64,000 nt of DNA, from contig DAOUMD010000074.1 in the NCBI GenBank assembly GCA_034412795.1, positions 1 to 64,000 on the forward strand, given 5' to 3'. Positions 23,037-32,496 of this stretch are shown in pieces. The DNA comes from JAUVPY01 sp034412795 (GTDB lineage: Bacteria > Chloroflexota > Anaerolineae > 4572-78 > NAK82). A program made the position numbers and the translations under genes. Position 1 is the stretch's first letter; each line of letters opens with the position of its first letter. Under the pieces are notes generated by a model. That model ran no database searches. It was given only the letters and a program-made list of their open reading frames with translations, and was not told the origin of the DNA.

Positions 23037-26000
23037 TTACTCGCTATCGGATGGGATAGGTAGGGCGAAGGAGAAGATGCTGCCAACTCCTACTTCGCTT
23101 TCGACAGCCACCTGACCGCTGTGGGACTCTACAATGGTCTTGACAATGGCTAAGCCCAAGCCTGTGCCACCGAAGCGTCTTGTGGTTGATCCATCAACCT
23201 GGTAGAAGCGGTCGAAAATCCTGTCCAACTTGTCCGCCGGGATTCCAATGCCTTGGTCTTCCACATCGGTACGCACAAAGGCGCCGTCGCGCCGTACTCG
23301 CACGGTGATTGTGCTATCGGAAGGACTAAATTTAATCGCGTTCCCCAGTAGGTTGTCAAGCACTTGCCCCAAGCGCCCCGGGTCGGCGTGTACCAAGGGC
23401 AGATCATCGGCCACTTGCAACTCTATATTCACACCCGACTCTTTAGCCGTCATTGCTGCACCTTCGGCTGAGCGAGCAACTACCTCGCCCAACGAGACGA
23501 GCCGAAACTCGAACTGTCCCATTTCGACCCGCTCCAGGGAGATCACGTCGTTAACCAGGCGGATAATCGCGTCGGTGCGTTCATCTACGACAGTGAGCGT
23601 TCTGCGCAGGTCAGGGTTGATCTCGCCCATAGCCTCTTCAAGAATGAGCTGTACGTAGCTCTTGACGAAGGTCAAAGGTGTGCGCAATTCATGAGAGACA
23701 TTCTGAATGAATTCTGTCTTGTGTCGATGGAGTTCGTGCAGCTCTTCGATCGCCTGTTCCAATTGTATGGCCCGATTGTGGAGGTTCCGCAACAGCCGGG
23801 CGTTTTCAATCGCGACTGAGACTTGGGCTGCGGCGATAGTTAACAATCGTCCTTCGCTAGGCCCAAAAGCTTCAAGGCTTCGGTCGTCAATACTTAAGGT
23901 GCCGATAAGGGTGTTTTGGGTGATTAATGGAACAACCAGCAATGATCGGATCGACGTGGGTGTTTCTTTATTCGCTTCTCCTTCTGGCGACCTGGGGGCA
24001 TCCCCAGAGGGAGTTGGGGCAGGTGTTATTTTTGTGATCTTTGGCGACCTAATGTCGGTCAGATTCACGGGCTGGCGTTTGCGCAACACCTGACGCGAAA
24101 CATGACCGATGACTTCCAGGTCGGCGGCTACGTGCTCTCGACGCCCCCAGCCACTGGAAGCTTTAAGTGTTAGGCCCCCGGTCTGTGGATCGTGCAAGTA
24201 GAGACAGCATCCTTGACAGTCCAGAGCGCGATGGATGATTGTGACGGTTGTTTCTAAAATACGATCCAGGTCCAGAACAGTTGTTACCTGGTTAGCCAAG
24301 GTGTAGAGAGTGGAGACTTCTGCCAATCGCTGGCTGGTCTCTTCGTGCAAGCGAGCTTTTTCAATTGCGATGGCTACCATGTCACCCAGAGTTTGCAGCA
24401 GCCGCCTGGTTTCGTGCGACGGTAAGGCTGCGCCAAGCACAATCAGGCCGATGACTTCCTCCCGACCTCGCAAGGGTACACTGATGAGAGACAGCGATTC
24501 CGGAGTACCATCGAGGCGAATATCAGGAGCCAGCGAATCGGAGATCGGGCTGATTCCGTAATTGTCTGATTCTTCAATCTTCAGGAGGCCGAGCGCATCA
24601 AGGGTAGCTCTTTCAAAACTCTGGTGTGCAGCAACGCGAAGATCGGAAGTCTGTCCTTCCCTTAGCATCAACGCTACGCCCTGATTTGAAGACGTCAGAG
24701 CGGTCGCAGCCTCGACGGCTGATATCAGAATCTCATCCAGATTTAGCGCTCGGTTGATTGTCTCACTGGCCCTGCCCAGAGCAGCTAGAGCTTCAACTCG
24801 CCTTTGGGTTTCCCTCTGTAGGGCCGATACCTCGGAGAAGCGTCGTTCCAATTCGTTGAAGAGGCGTACATTCTCGATAACTACGGCTGCCGACGAGGCA
24901 ATGAATTCAATCAAGACCTCGTCGTTACGAGTAAAGGGCCGTCCATCCAACCGGTTAATGATTTCAATGACGCCTATTACGCGCTCTTCTCCAGCTCCCT
25001 GGAAGGTATCGCCCGGACGCTGTGCAATGCGAAGAGGGGTGGCAATGAGTGAGCGCGTATCAAAGCTAATTGTCTGGTCTATCCCCGGATAATGCCGGGT
25101 GTCAAGCTCCACGTCGTTTACGCGCACTGTTTGGTTGTTCTGCACTGCCCAGCCAGCAATACCCTGGCCAATTTCCAGTGTGAAGGGCTTGATTTGCTCA
25201 ATTTGTGTACCGGCCGCGACCTTAAATCGCAGGCGGCCGTCTTCGATTAGCATCAATGAGGCGGCTTCGACTTGAAAAAGTGCGTTCACACGTCCAATGA
25301 TGGCATCTAGAGTATCGATCAGTTGCCTTGGGGAGGCAAGGAGCATGCCAATTTGGTTTAGGGCAGACAACTCTGCCAGGCGTTGATCCCGTTCGTTGAG
25401 AAGCAATGTGTTTTCTATGGCCATGGACGCCCGGTTAGCCAGGATTTGCAGCAGGAATACATCGTTAAGGGTGAAGGTATCTTGAGTGTTGCTTTGCACT
25501 GCCAGAATTCCTGTCACACCTTCGCTTACCGTCAGTGGGACGGCCAACACAGATTTTATTCCGGGACGGTACTGCAGAAGTTCATCTTGGGGATATCGGT
25601 TGATATCGTTGACCAGGACTGATTCGCTGCTTGTTACGACCCTTTGCAAGAGTCCCTGATCACTGATGCGAAGCGGCACATTGGCTTTCGCTTCTGAAGA
25701 ATCGATATAACTCTCGCTTATCTCTTTCGAGCTAGCACGTAATAAGGCATTCTTTTTGTCGTCGCTCAGAAAAAAGACATCGACACACCAGTAATTCAGG
25801 TCCCGGTGCAGTGACTTTACCAGGTGATTCAGTAACGTGTCCAGATCTTCAAAATCCGCTACACGTTGCCCAACTTGCATTATGAAATTGAGCCGTTGTC
25901 GGGTGTATTCCTGTTCGTCTTCTGCTATTCGCGTCTTTTCCGTTTCGTCTCGAACTGTCGCGGCTACCTGCATTGCTGCCGGACGAAGCAAGCCCTCAAA

Positions 26001-26501
26001 AGCCACACCCATTTCCGAAGAATGCGAATCGGCTTCAGGATCAGAGCGGGTAATCAACACTTCGACGGGTATCATTGCCTGGTCGTCGTGAGAAACGAAA
26101 TCTGGGCGTGAAATATGTGCTACAGGGCGCGTAGAGAAAGGGGGCCGTAACGACAACGATAGGTGTAGCTTGTTGGGCCGTGCGTTCTGAGCGTGATGCA
26201 CATCTGTGGCCAGCAATCGCTCGGACAAATCAGCACGGTGTGATGGGATGAAGAGCGAGGCAAAAGGTGTACCGACGAGGGAATCGGGTGTGGTGGACAG
26301 CAATTGCGCCAGGTGATCGCTGACTTCGATTAATTGACCGGCTGTGTCCAGGCTGAAATATGCCCATTCGGTGAAGTCAAGCAATGCTAGCAAGTTAGCA
26401 CGTGGGCCCCTTGCTTGCCCCTTGCTTCGCTTGTGGATTTGGTCGGAGGCTTCGCCTTGGCTACCGCGCGGGTGATCCGCTGACGCCATGACGTCATCCA
26501 T
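23037..26501 (-). CDS. Cytosolic PAS-GAF histidine kinase
   Basis: This 1154-residue kinase has a PAS domain (about 45-115; AYFSLDTAGQLIEVSDHLAQ) and about four GAF domains (about 205-900). HisKA has the phospho-acceptor in NVSHELRTPLTFVKS, and HATPase has GTGLGLAIVKTIVESHSG. No transmembrane helix is seen. The fourth GAF contains a Pro-rich insertion of about 25 residues encoded by an inverted repeat (23978-24013). It overlaps the upstream membrane-protein gene by eight bases, so it belongs to the winged helix/KaiC-like/membrane operon. The two membrane proteins may serve as its input or docking module. Confidence 0.93.
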   Translation of the reverse strand: MDDVMASADHPRGSQGEASDQIHKRSKGQARGPRANLLALLDFTEWAYFSLDTAGQLIEVSDHLAQLLSTTPDSLVGTPFASLFIPSHRADLSERLLATDVHHAQNARPNKLHLSLSLRPPFSTRPVAHISRPDFVSHDDQAMIPVEVLITRSDPEADSHSSEMGVAFEGLLRPAAMQVAATVRDETEKTRIAEDEQEYTRQRLNFIMQVGQRVADFEDLDTLLNHLVKSLHRDLNYWCVDVFFLSDDKKNALLRASSKEISESYIDSSEAKANVPLRISDQGLLQRVVTSSESVLVNDINRYPQDELLQYRPGIKSVLAVPLTVSEGVTGILAVQSNTQDTFTLNDVFLLQILANRASMAIENTLLLNERDQRLAELSALNQIGMLLASPRQLIDTLDAIIGRVNALFQVEAASLMLIEDGRLRFKVAAGTQIEQIKPFTLEIGQGIAGWAVQNNQTVRVNDVELDTRHYPGIDQTISFDTRSLIATPLRIAQRPGDTFQGAGEERVIGVIEIINRLDGRPFTRNDEVLIEFIASSAAVVIENVRLFNELERRFSEVSALQRETQRRVEALAALGRASETINRALNLDEILISAVEAATALTSSNQGVALMLREGQTSDLRVAAHQSFERATLDALGLLKIEESDNYGISPISDSLAPDIRLDGTPESLSLISVPLRGREEVIGLIVLGAALPSHETRRLLQTLGDMVAIAIEKARLHEETSQRLAEVSTLYTLANQVTTVLDLDRILETTVTIIHRALDCQGCCLYLHDPQTGGLTLKASSGWGRREHVAADLEVIGHVSRQVLRKRQPVNLTDIRSPKITKITPAPTPSGDAPRSPEGEANKETPTSIRSLLVVPLITQNTLIGTLSIDDRSLEAFGPSEGRLLTIAAAQVSVAIENARLLRNLHNRAIQLEQAIEELHELHRHKTEFIQNVSHELRTPLTFVKSYVQLILEEAMGEINPDLRRTLTVVDERTDAIIRLVNDVISLERVEMGQFEFRLVSLGEVVARSAEGAAMTAKESGVNIELQVADDLPLVHADPGRLGQVLDNLLGNAIKFSPSDSTITVRVRRDGAFVRTDVEDQGIGIPADKLDRIFDRFYQVDGSTTRRFGGTGLGLAIVKTIVESHSGQVAVESEVGVGSIFSFALPIPSDSE
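23978..24013. repeat. Inverted repeat inserted in frame in a GAF domain
   Basis: CTCCTTCTGG (23978-23987) pairs with CCAGAGGGAG (24004-24013), with one G-T-type mismatch. It encodes part of the Pro-rich stretch APTPSGDAPRSPEGEANK. That stretch interrupts the usual GAF segment between LTDIRSP and PTSIRSLLVVPL. Confidence 0.5.
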
Positions 26502-26832
26502 CTCGCTCGGTTAACAGCCAGCTCCAGTAACGCCACGTCACCCCTAAGCCGATGGTAACGCCAATGACCATAGGTACGTGATATGTGACCATATGGAAAA
26601 GGGGGTCATTTAATAACGGATAGCTGGTCTGCCCTGTAAGCGATACAGTGATTCGCACAAATTGTGAGATAAGCGCAATTCCCAAGAAGCCGATCCCTAC
26701 CCAAAACCAACGATAATAAGCGGACATACGGGTCACAGCCCCTAGTTTTTGGCTGAGCCGGGCCAGGATGAATAATAAGAACATAACAGAAGTGGTGCCC
26801 ACTGGGCTCAATAGAGTGAAAAACGCAGTCAT
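26494..26832 (-). CDS. Small membrane protein of the KaiC-like/histidine kinase operon
   Basis: The 112-residue protein has three predicted transmembrane helices (about 8-27, 42-65 and 82-105) joined by short basic loops. Its ATG overlaps the stop codon of the previous gene (TAATG), and its end overlaps the kinase start by eight bases. Translation of the three genes is therefore likely coupled. The family is not recognised. A membrane platform or sensor for the kinase or the KaiC-like ATPase is the likely role. Confidence 0.75.
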   Translation of the reverse strand: MTAFFTLLSPVGTTSVMFLLFILARLSQKLGAVTRMSAYYRWFWVGIGFLGIALISQFVRITVSLTGQTSYPLLNDPLFHMVTYHVPMVIGVTIGLGVTWRYWSWLLTERDG

Positions 26833-27131
26833 TAGCGACCTCCGGTCATGAGATTAAGCAAGTAGAATCCAAGGCTGCAAACTAGCACGCCGCCAAGGAT
26901 ATGTCCAAGGTCACCCCAGAGGTCGCCTACAAAGTCACCAACAAGGGCATAGCGAATGGCGCTACCCATAAAGAGCAGAATTGGCAACAAGAAGAGGGGA
27001 TAGAGTGATCTACGCGACGACTTACGTTCAAAAAATCGCGCAATGGCAAAAAGGAAAAAGAGGAGAACTGAGACGCTTCCCCAGATGTAGAGTGTTAGGA
27101 CATTGGCAAGGAGCGATTGTGGATCGGTCAT
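26832..27131 (-). CDS. Small membrane protein of the KaiC-like/histidine kinase operon
   Basis: The 99-residue protein has three predicted transmembrane helices (about 9-30, 40-60 and 73-95). An Arg/Lys/Ser-rich loop between the first two (FFERKSSRRSLYP) would face the cytosol. It lies 32 bases after the KaiC-like ATPase and overlaps the next membrane-protein gene by one base. No homologous family is recognised by eye. The size and topology match the other membrane partner, so they may form a heteromer. Confidence 0.75.
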   Translation of the reverse strand: MTDPQSLLANVLTLYIWGSVSVLLFFLFAIARFFERKSSRRSLYPLFLLPILLFMGSAIRYALVGDFVGDLWGDLGHILGGVLVCSLGFYLLNLMTGGR

Positions 27132-27163
27132 AGGATTTAGGTTAGTAGTGATAGTATTGGCAT

Positions 27164-27925
27164 CTATCGCTTGACGAATGCCTCCACAAAAGAATCAACC
27201 ATGCGTCGGGGGCTGCCACTCATAATACCCTCGCGTCCTTCGAACTTGGACCGAACCTCAACACCCTGATCAGTTATCTCGAATTGGCGAATGTCCTTTG
27301 CGTGATCGCTGCCGCGCATCTTCAGCATCAGCAATGCTTTGTGAATTGTACTTTCGATTTCTACGTATCGCAGCAACATATAGGAATCGACCACGAAAGC
27401 AATGTTACTATCCTCGTGGGGTGCTTCGCCAAGTAGGGTAGGGCTTTCGCGAGTTAGCAGTGAGGTGAGTCCCTCTCGCTTAAGGCCGTTAATGAAACTG
27501 TATTCCAACGACCGCAATTCAACAGGGTCTTGCGTAAGACGCTCAAAATGGGTTATGCTGTCCACAAGTATGCGACGTGCTCCCATCTTTGCTACGGACG
27601 TTTCAATCATACCACCAACACTTTCTACATCAAGCCGGCTGACCTCAGGGCTGGTCATAATGACCTTGAGTTTGCCGTCCTTCTCCAACTGTTCAAATTC
27701 CCAGCCAAATTCGGCAGCGTCGTGATAATATTGCAGGGGGAATTCCTCAAAGGTGATAATCAAACCAGGCTCGTTGAACTTTGTAATTCCATTATAGATA
27801 AATTGCATTCCAATGGTGGTCTTGCCTGTGCCTGGCGCTCCCTCCACCAGGTTAGCCGTCTGAGGCAAGAAACCTCCAGATAACATTTCATCCAGGCCAG
27901 TGATTCCGGTCTGTACGCGATCCAT
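27164..27925 (-). CDS. KaiC/RAD55-like RecA-superfamily ATPase
   Basis: This 253-residue single-domain KaiC-like protein starts with the family opening GITGLDEMLSGGF. Walker A is GAPGTGKTT (residues 29-37), a catalytic-type Glu region is TFEEFP, and Walker B is ARRILVDSITHFE (about 114-126). Family members are ATPases or autokinases acting in signal transduction, best known from archaea and the cyanobacterial clock. It is encoded 44 bases after a winged-helix protein and ahead of two membrane proteins and a histidine kinase. It probably couples ATP-dependent switching to that pathway. There is no KaiA or KaiB nearby, so a circadian role is not supported. Confidence 0.9.
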   Translation of the reverse strand: MDRVQTGITGLDEMLSGGFLPQTANLVEGAPGTGKTTIGMQFIYNGITKFNEPGLIITFEEFPLQYYHDAAEFGWEFEQLEKDGKLKVIMTSPEVSRLDVESVGGMIETSVAKMGARRILVDSITHFERLTQDPVELRSLEYSFINGLKREGLTSLLTRESPTLLGEAPHEDSNIAFVVDSYMLLRYVEIESTIHKALLMLKMRGSDHAKDIRQFEITDQGVEVRSKFEGREGIMSGSPRRMVDSFVEAFVKR

Positions 27926-27969
27926 TCGTTGACCTCCTGGTTACGATGTCTGCTGTTTATTCACTCGAA

Positions 27970-28347
27970 CTAGCGCATCCCTCGGATGATGTGGTATACC
28001 GCTTTAACACGGAAATGGCGATCTTCGCAAGCTAAGATGAATCGATCCACCAAATCTCGCATATCCTTATTTTCTGCGAGGGAATAGATGGAAGTCCCTT
28101 CAACCTCTCGCTGCTCCATCACGCCACTTTCCACCAAGTCTTCCAACTCAGGCTTAACGGCGGCGGCGTTTCGGCCAGCATATTTGGCTATATTCTCTAC
28201 TGTGTCAGCCGTGTTGGGATTTTCATAGAAGAATCGGACCAAGTCCCACTTGATAAACGAATTTACCTTGTCCTTGACGAAGTCAAGCAAAGCCGGGTCC
28301 ATATCGTTCATCAGGCGAGCAGTGAAGTCATCCCCATTTGCGACCAA
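27970..28347 (-). CDS. Winged-helix regulator of the KaiC-like operon
   Basis: The 125-residue protein looks like a winged-helix domain. A helical region (DFVKDKVNSFIKWDLVRFFYEN) is followed by an HTH-like segment (TVENIAKYAGRNAAAVKPELEDLVESG) and a wing (EQREVEGTSIYSLAE). A C-terminal helix follows. A TTG start at 28347, with AAAGGAGG about ten bases upstream, is the most convincing. As first gene of the operon it may autoregulate it or act as the output of the KaiC-like switch. Similar small wHTH proteins accompany KaiC-like ATPases in archaea. Confidence 0.75.
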   Translation of the reverse strand: MVANGDDFTARLMNDMDPALLDFVKDKVNSFIKWDLVRFFYENPNTADTVENIAKYAGRNAAAVKPELEDLVESGVMEQREVEGTSIYSLAENKDMRDLVDRFILACEDRHFRVKAVYHIIRGMR

Positions 28348-28484
28348 TGTTACCTTGCCTCCTTTCCGAGGAGGATATACCTAAAATTGAGTCTGAGGTC
28401 GGAAAAATCTCCTCTTGGGTCCGTTGAAACAACTGCTGATAACACCTGGCTATTTTAGCATCATAGAAAGAAAAAATCAATGCC

Positions 28485-31400
28485 TTATCGCCGTCTTCGG
28501 CGACGAGGTTTGGCGGAACCCTTGCTAGTGGCTGGTTGAGAAGCTGCCTTGGCCTGTGCTGGCTGCGAGGTAGCAGTATCTTCTTGCATATGGCAATGCT
28601 TATATTTTTTGCCACTACCGCACCAACATGGATCATTGCGGCCGGGGCGTTTCTCGCGACGGACCGGCTTTTGCGCGCCATTGCCATCGCCACCGCTGCT
28701 GGGGTGTACAGCTCGCATTTGCCGGGGTTGTGGTGTTGTGACAACTTGAGCCCGAAAGATGGCGTGTATAATGTCGTGTTGGATCGCTCCCCGTAACTTG
28801 TTGTACATTTCGTGTGCTTCGCGTTTAAACGCGACCAATGGATCTTGCTGACCAAAAGCTCTCAGGCCAATCCCTTCGCGTAACGCGTCCAGGTCGGTTA
28901 GATGACGTACCCATAAGTTGTCCACCACACGCAGCATCACCGCTCGCTCGAGCTGGCGCATCATCTCTGGCCCCAGACTCTGCTCCTTCTCGTCGTATAG
29001 CTGCTCGGTTAACTCGATTAGTTCATCTTCGATGTCGTCTGGGTCCATTCTGCGCCAGCGACTGGCAGTCATTGTCGCCGGCAGTGGCATAATGGTGCGT
29101 ACACTGTTGTGCAGTGTCACGAAGTCCCACTCATCAGGGTCTTCAGATGCGGTGGTGGTGGCGAGCAATTGCGTTAGTTCATCCGTCACCATGGTAAGTA
29201 TGCTTTCGCGTAGATTGGGGCTGGCGAGGATACGTCGGCGCTGGGCGTATATCACTTCGCGCTGCTGATTGACGACATCGTCGTACTCCAGCAAGTGTTT
29301 GCGGATATCAAAGTTGTGGCCTTCGACCCGTGTTTGTGCGCTTTCGATTGATTTGCTGACCAGCCCGGCTTCGATGGGGATGTCCTCCTCGACACCCAGA
29401 CTCTCCATGATATTTGCAACGCGCTGTCCGCCAAAGCGTCGCATCAACTCGTCTTGCAACGACAGGTAGAAGCGACTGGACCCCTGGTCTCCCTGCCGAC
29501 CAGCGCGGCCGCGTAACTGATTATCGATCCGGCGTGCTTCGTGGCGCTCAGTACCAATGACGTGCAGACCGCCCTGTTCTAGCACTTGCTTTTTGTTTTG
29601 TTCGCACAAGGCGTGTTTTTCAGACAGCACCTCGGCCCAGCGTTTAGGATACTTCTCGAGTGGGTCATGTCCTCGCCGCAGCATGTCAACGGTGTCGTTC
29701 CACGCCAGGCTGGGAATTTCGGTCAGGTCAAACTCCTCTTTGCGGAGTTGGTCACGAGCCATACCTTCTGGATTGCCGCCCAACAAGATGTCCACGCCTC
29801 GACCAGCCATATTGGTGGCAATCGTGACCGCACCAGGTATCCCGGCCTGGGTAATGATGAGGGCTTCTCGTTCGTGTTGTTTGGCATTCAATATCTGATG
29901 AGGAATGCCCCGTCGCTTTAGCAGATTGGACAGGTATTCTGATGTTTCGATAGCCACAGTTCCCACCAGCACTGGGCGACCTTGTGCGTGCGCTTCGGCA
30001 ATTTCTTCGACTACGCCTTTGAACTTGGCTTGAGGACTCTTATAAACCTGATCGGGATAGTCAACGCGCTTCCAGTAGAGCTCGCCCTTTTCATTATTCT
30101 CATAGGTGATGATCTCTACCCCATCCTCGTGGTGGGTTACTGTTTCTAATTCACCCTGCATAGCTCGATATTCAACGTTGGTGGGTAGAACCACCACATC
30201 CAGATCATAGATTTTGCCGAATTCTTCAGCTTCCGTGGCAGCCGTGCCTGTCATTCCTGCCAGCTTGTTATACATACGGAAGAAGTTCTGGAAGGTGACA
30301 GTCGCCAGGGTGAGGCTCTCTCGCTGAACCGCCACGCCCTCTTTTGCCTCGATTGCCTGGTGCAGTCCTTCACTGTAACGTCGGCCATGCATCAGGCGTC
30401 CGGTGAACTCGTCAACGATAATAACCTGGCCATTTTGAACAATATAGTCTCGATCCCGGTGGTAGAGGACGTTGGCACGCAGGGCGTTGTCAAGGTAAGG
30501 TGTCTTCTGCCAATGATCGGGGCCGTACAAATTGTCTATGCCCAGTATGCGCTCGACCTTTTCCACGCCTGCTTCGGTGAGGGTGACGATACGGGATTTT
30601 TCGTCCACCGCATAGTCACCGTCGGGCTCCTTGTCTTCAACGCTCTGAGGGCTGCTGGGCTTTAACTGTCGCACAACGCTGGCGAACTCGCGATATAGGT
30701 CGCTGCTCTCCTCGGCAGGACCGGAGATGATAAGGGGGGTGCGCGCCTCGTCAATCAGGATGTTATCTACCTCGTCAATGATGGCATAGTGCAACTCTCG
30801 CTGTGTCATTTGACCCAGGTTGTAGACCATGTTGTCGCGCAAGTAGTCGAAGCCGAATTCGTTATTAGTTCCGTAGGTGATGTCGCAATGGTAAGCTTGG
30901 CGGCGAGTAATGGGTTTCAGGTACAAATAGCGATCGTCGGTTGCCTGATAGTCGGGGTCGAACTGATATGATGCTTCATCCGGTCGCCCTCCGCCAGCAG
31001 ACTGGATCACCCCTACAGACAAGCCAAGCAAATGGTAGATAGGGCCCATCCATTGAGCGTCGCGCTTGGCCAGATAGTCGTTCACCGTGATCAAGTGCAC
31101 GCCCCGTCCTGTCAGTGCGTTAAGCACCACAGGCATTGTAGCAACTAATGTCTTACCCTCACCGGTCCGCATCTCGACTACGCTGCTCCGGTGCAGTACT
31201 GCCCCTCCTACGACCTGTACATCGTAGTGGCGCAGACCGGTAGTACGGACGCTTGCTTCGCGTACGGCAGCAAACACCTCAGGCATTATCTCTTCCATCA
31301 GGCGCGCTTCCAGCTTGAGCAGGTCCTTCTCAAGCCGTTCGACTTCGATTTCCAGACGGCGGCGCACGTCACCGCTAGCTGCATCACGTTCGGTGCGCCG

Positions 31401-31601
31401 ATTGTTCAGCTCTCCGCGCAGCACAGTCGTTTCCTCTGCAATATCGGTTCGGAAACGGGCGATCGTGTCGCGTAACTCTTGGTCGCTTTTGCGCTCCATC
31501 TCCGGCTGCAGCCTGTTCAATTCCTTGACTAGAGGTGTAAGGCTATTGATGATTTTTTGATTGGGGTCGCCTAAAACTTTGGTGACGACATTCCTAAGCA
31601 T
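28485..31601 (-). CDS. secA: Preprotein translocase ATPase SecA
   Basis: The motor of the Sec pathway. The start MLRNVVTKVLGDPNQK (ATG 31601, with GGGAG ten bases upstream) gives 1038 residues; a frame 16 codons longer has no support. Walker A is MRTGEGKTLVATMP, the DEAD box is DEVDNILIDEARTP, and the helicase motif GTERHEARRIDNQLRGRAGR is intact. The C-terminal SEC-C zinc site is DPCWCGSGKKYKHCH. A Lys/Arg-rich tail ends the protein. It is longer than E. coli SecA because of insertions typical of several bacterial phyla. A TTCGGC-17-TATAAT promoter lies upstream. Confidence 0.97.
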   Translation of the reverse strand: MLRNVVTKVLGDPNQKIINSLTPLVKELNRLQPEMERKSDQELRDTIARFRTDIAEETTVLRGELNNRRTERDAASGDVRRRLEIEVERLEKDLLKLEARLMEEIMPEVFAAVREASVRTTGLRHYDVQVVGGAVLHRSSVVEMRTGEGKTLVATMPVVLNALTGRGVHLITVNDYLAKRDAQWMGPIYHLLGLSVGVIQSAGGGRPDEASYQFDPDYQATDDRYLYLKPITRRQAYHCDITYGTNNEFGFDYLRDNMVYNLGQMTQRELHYAIIDEVDNILIDEARTPLIISGPAEESSDLYREFASVVRQLKPSSPQSVEDKEPDGDYAVDEKSRIVTLTEAGVEKVERILGIDNLYGPDHWQKTPYLDNALRANVLYHRDRDYIVQNGQVIIVDEFTGRLMHGRRYSEGLHQAIEAKEGVAVQRESLTLATVTFQNFFRMYNKLAGMTGTAATEAEEFGKIYDLDVVVLPTNVEYRAMQGELETVTHHEDGVEIITYENNEKGELYWKRVDYPDQVYKSPQAKFKGVVEEIAEAHAQGRPVLVGTVAIETSEYLSNLLKRRGIPHQILNAKQHEREALIITQAGIPGAVTIATNMAGRGVDILLGGNPEGMARDQLRKEEFDLTEIPSLAWNDTVDMLRRGHDPLEKYPKRWAEVLSEKHALCEQNKKQVLEQGGLHVIGTERHEARRIDNQLRGRAGRQGDQGSSRFYLSLQDELMRRFGGQRVANIMESLGVEEDIPIEAGLVSKSIESAQTRVEGHNFDIRKHLLEYDDVVNQQREVIYAQRRRILASPNLRESILTMVTDELTQLLATTTASEDPDEWDFVTLHNSVRTIMPLPATMTASRWRRMDPDDIEDELIELTEQLYDEKEQSLGPEMMRQLERAVMLRVVDNLWVRHLTDLDALREGIGLRAFGQQDPLVAFKREAHEMYNKLRGAIQHDIIHAIFRAQVVTTPQPRQMRAVHPSSGGDGNGAQKPVRREKRPGRNDPCWCGSGKKYKHCHMQEDTATSQPAQAKAASQPATSKGSAKPRRRRRR

Positions 31602-31647
31602 CTTCAAAATACTCCCAGTCTGATCATTCTGTTGAAACTTATGAACC

Positions 31648-31676
31648 ATTATACCATAAATGCGAAATATGCCGAA
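31648..31676 (-). promoter_or_regulatory. Predicted secA promoter
   Basis: On the minus strand TTCGGC (31676-31671) and a perfect TATAAT (31653-31648) are separated by 17 bases. The leader to the ATG at 31601 would be about 40 bases. Confidence 0.55.
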
Positions 31677-31717
31677 AGAATGGAGTGTGTTATGTTTTGC
31701 TGGTTACTACACACTAT

Positions 31718-31746
31718 TTGGCTTGGTGGGGCATAAAATGTATGAT
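31718..31746 (+). promoter_or_regulatory. Predicted promoter of the cyclase-family gene
   Basis: TTGGCT (31718-31723) and TATGAT (31741-31746) are separated by 17 bases. They are divergent from the secA promoter and about 45 bases before the start codon. Confidence 0.55.
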
Positions 31747-31790
31747 ATACCATAAATCCAATGATCTGTCTGATAAAAGGAGTGGTCGCT

Positions 31791-32450
31791 ATGCGTACTT
31801 TGCTCGATTTGAGTCATACGCTTGAACCTGATATGCCTCGCTTCACTGGCTTTGATGTGCCACATATAAAGTCTGTATGGACTCACGCCGACGCGGCCGA
31901 GCGTGGCTACCAGGATACCACCTGCGAAGTGACCGAGGTGCGTTTTGTCACCAGTGTTGGCACTTACCTGGACGCACCTTTCCACTTTGATCCCCATGGT
32001 GCGGACATCAGCCAGTTGAACCTATCCCAGCTTGTGCTTCCTGGAATGACCCTGGATCTGCGTGATTGGGCTGCGCCTGACAGACCTTTGCCTGCCGAGG
32101 CACTGGACGGGCTTGATGTGGAAGGCAAAGCGTTGCTTCTTTGTACGGGTTGGAGCCGCTATTGGGGTGATGACCAATATCATCATCATCCTATTGTGCC
32201 GCGTGAGATGGCTGACCGATTGCGGGCGATGTGCCCGGCTCTGGTAGGCATAGACACGCTGGTGATTGACAGCACCCAGGATCCCACCCGGCCTGCTCAT
32301 ACTTTTCTCTTGCGAGCCGGGATCCTCATTGTGGAGAACCTCACTGGTTTGGAAGATCTGCTCGCGGAAACATTCACGTTCGTGGCCGTGCCTGTCAAGG
32401 TGGCGAGGGCGGCTGCTTTCCCCGTTCGGGCATTCGCTATCGTGGAATAG
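31791..32450 (+). CDS. Cyclase-family (kynurenine formamidase-like) hydrolase
   Basis: ATG 31791, with AAAGGAGTGG eight bases upstream, gives 219 residues starting MRTLLDLSHTLEPDMPRF. The family hydrolyses amides or cyclic esters such as N-formylkynurenine. The usual metal motif HTGTHxDxPxHF reads SVGTYLDAPFHF here (about residues 56-67). Two metal-ligand His are thus replaced while the Asp and the last His remain. A subfamily with GTYxDAPFH is known, so it may be active with altered metal binding. The second half carries DTLVIDSTQDP and HTFLLRAGILIVENL, the conserved closing region. The substrate is not predictable. Confidence 0.85.
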   Translation: MRTLLDLSHTLEPDMPRFTGFDVPHIKSVWTHADAAERGYQDTTCEVTEVRFVTSVGTYLDAPFHFDPHGADISQLNLSQLVLPGMTLDLRDWAAPDRPLPAEALDGLDVEGKALLLCTGWSRYWGDDQYHHHPIVPREMADRLRAMCPALVGIDTLVIDSTQDPTRPAHTFLLRAGILIVENLTGLEDLLAETFTFVAVPVKVARAAAFPVRAFAIVE

Positions 32451-32496
32451 CTACATCGAAGGTGAATGATGAGTGCTATCCTGTCCTTAGAGACTA

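Noticed and set aside
27164..27925. Circadian clock KaiC
   Set aside because: It has a single KaiC domain of 253 residues, not the double domain of clock KaiC, and no kaiA or kaiB lies nearby.
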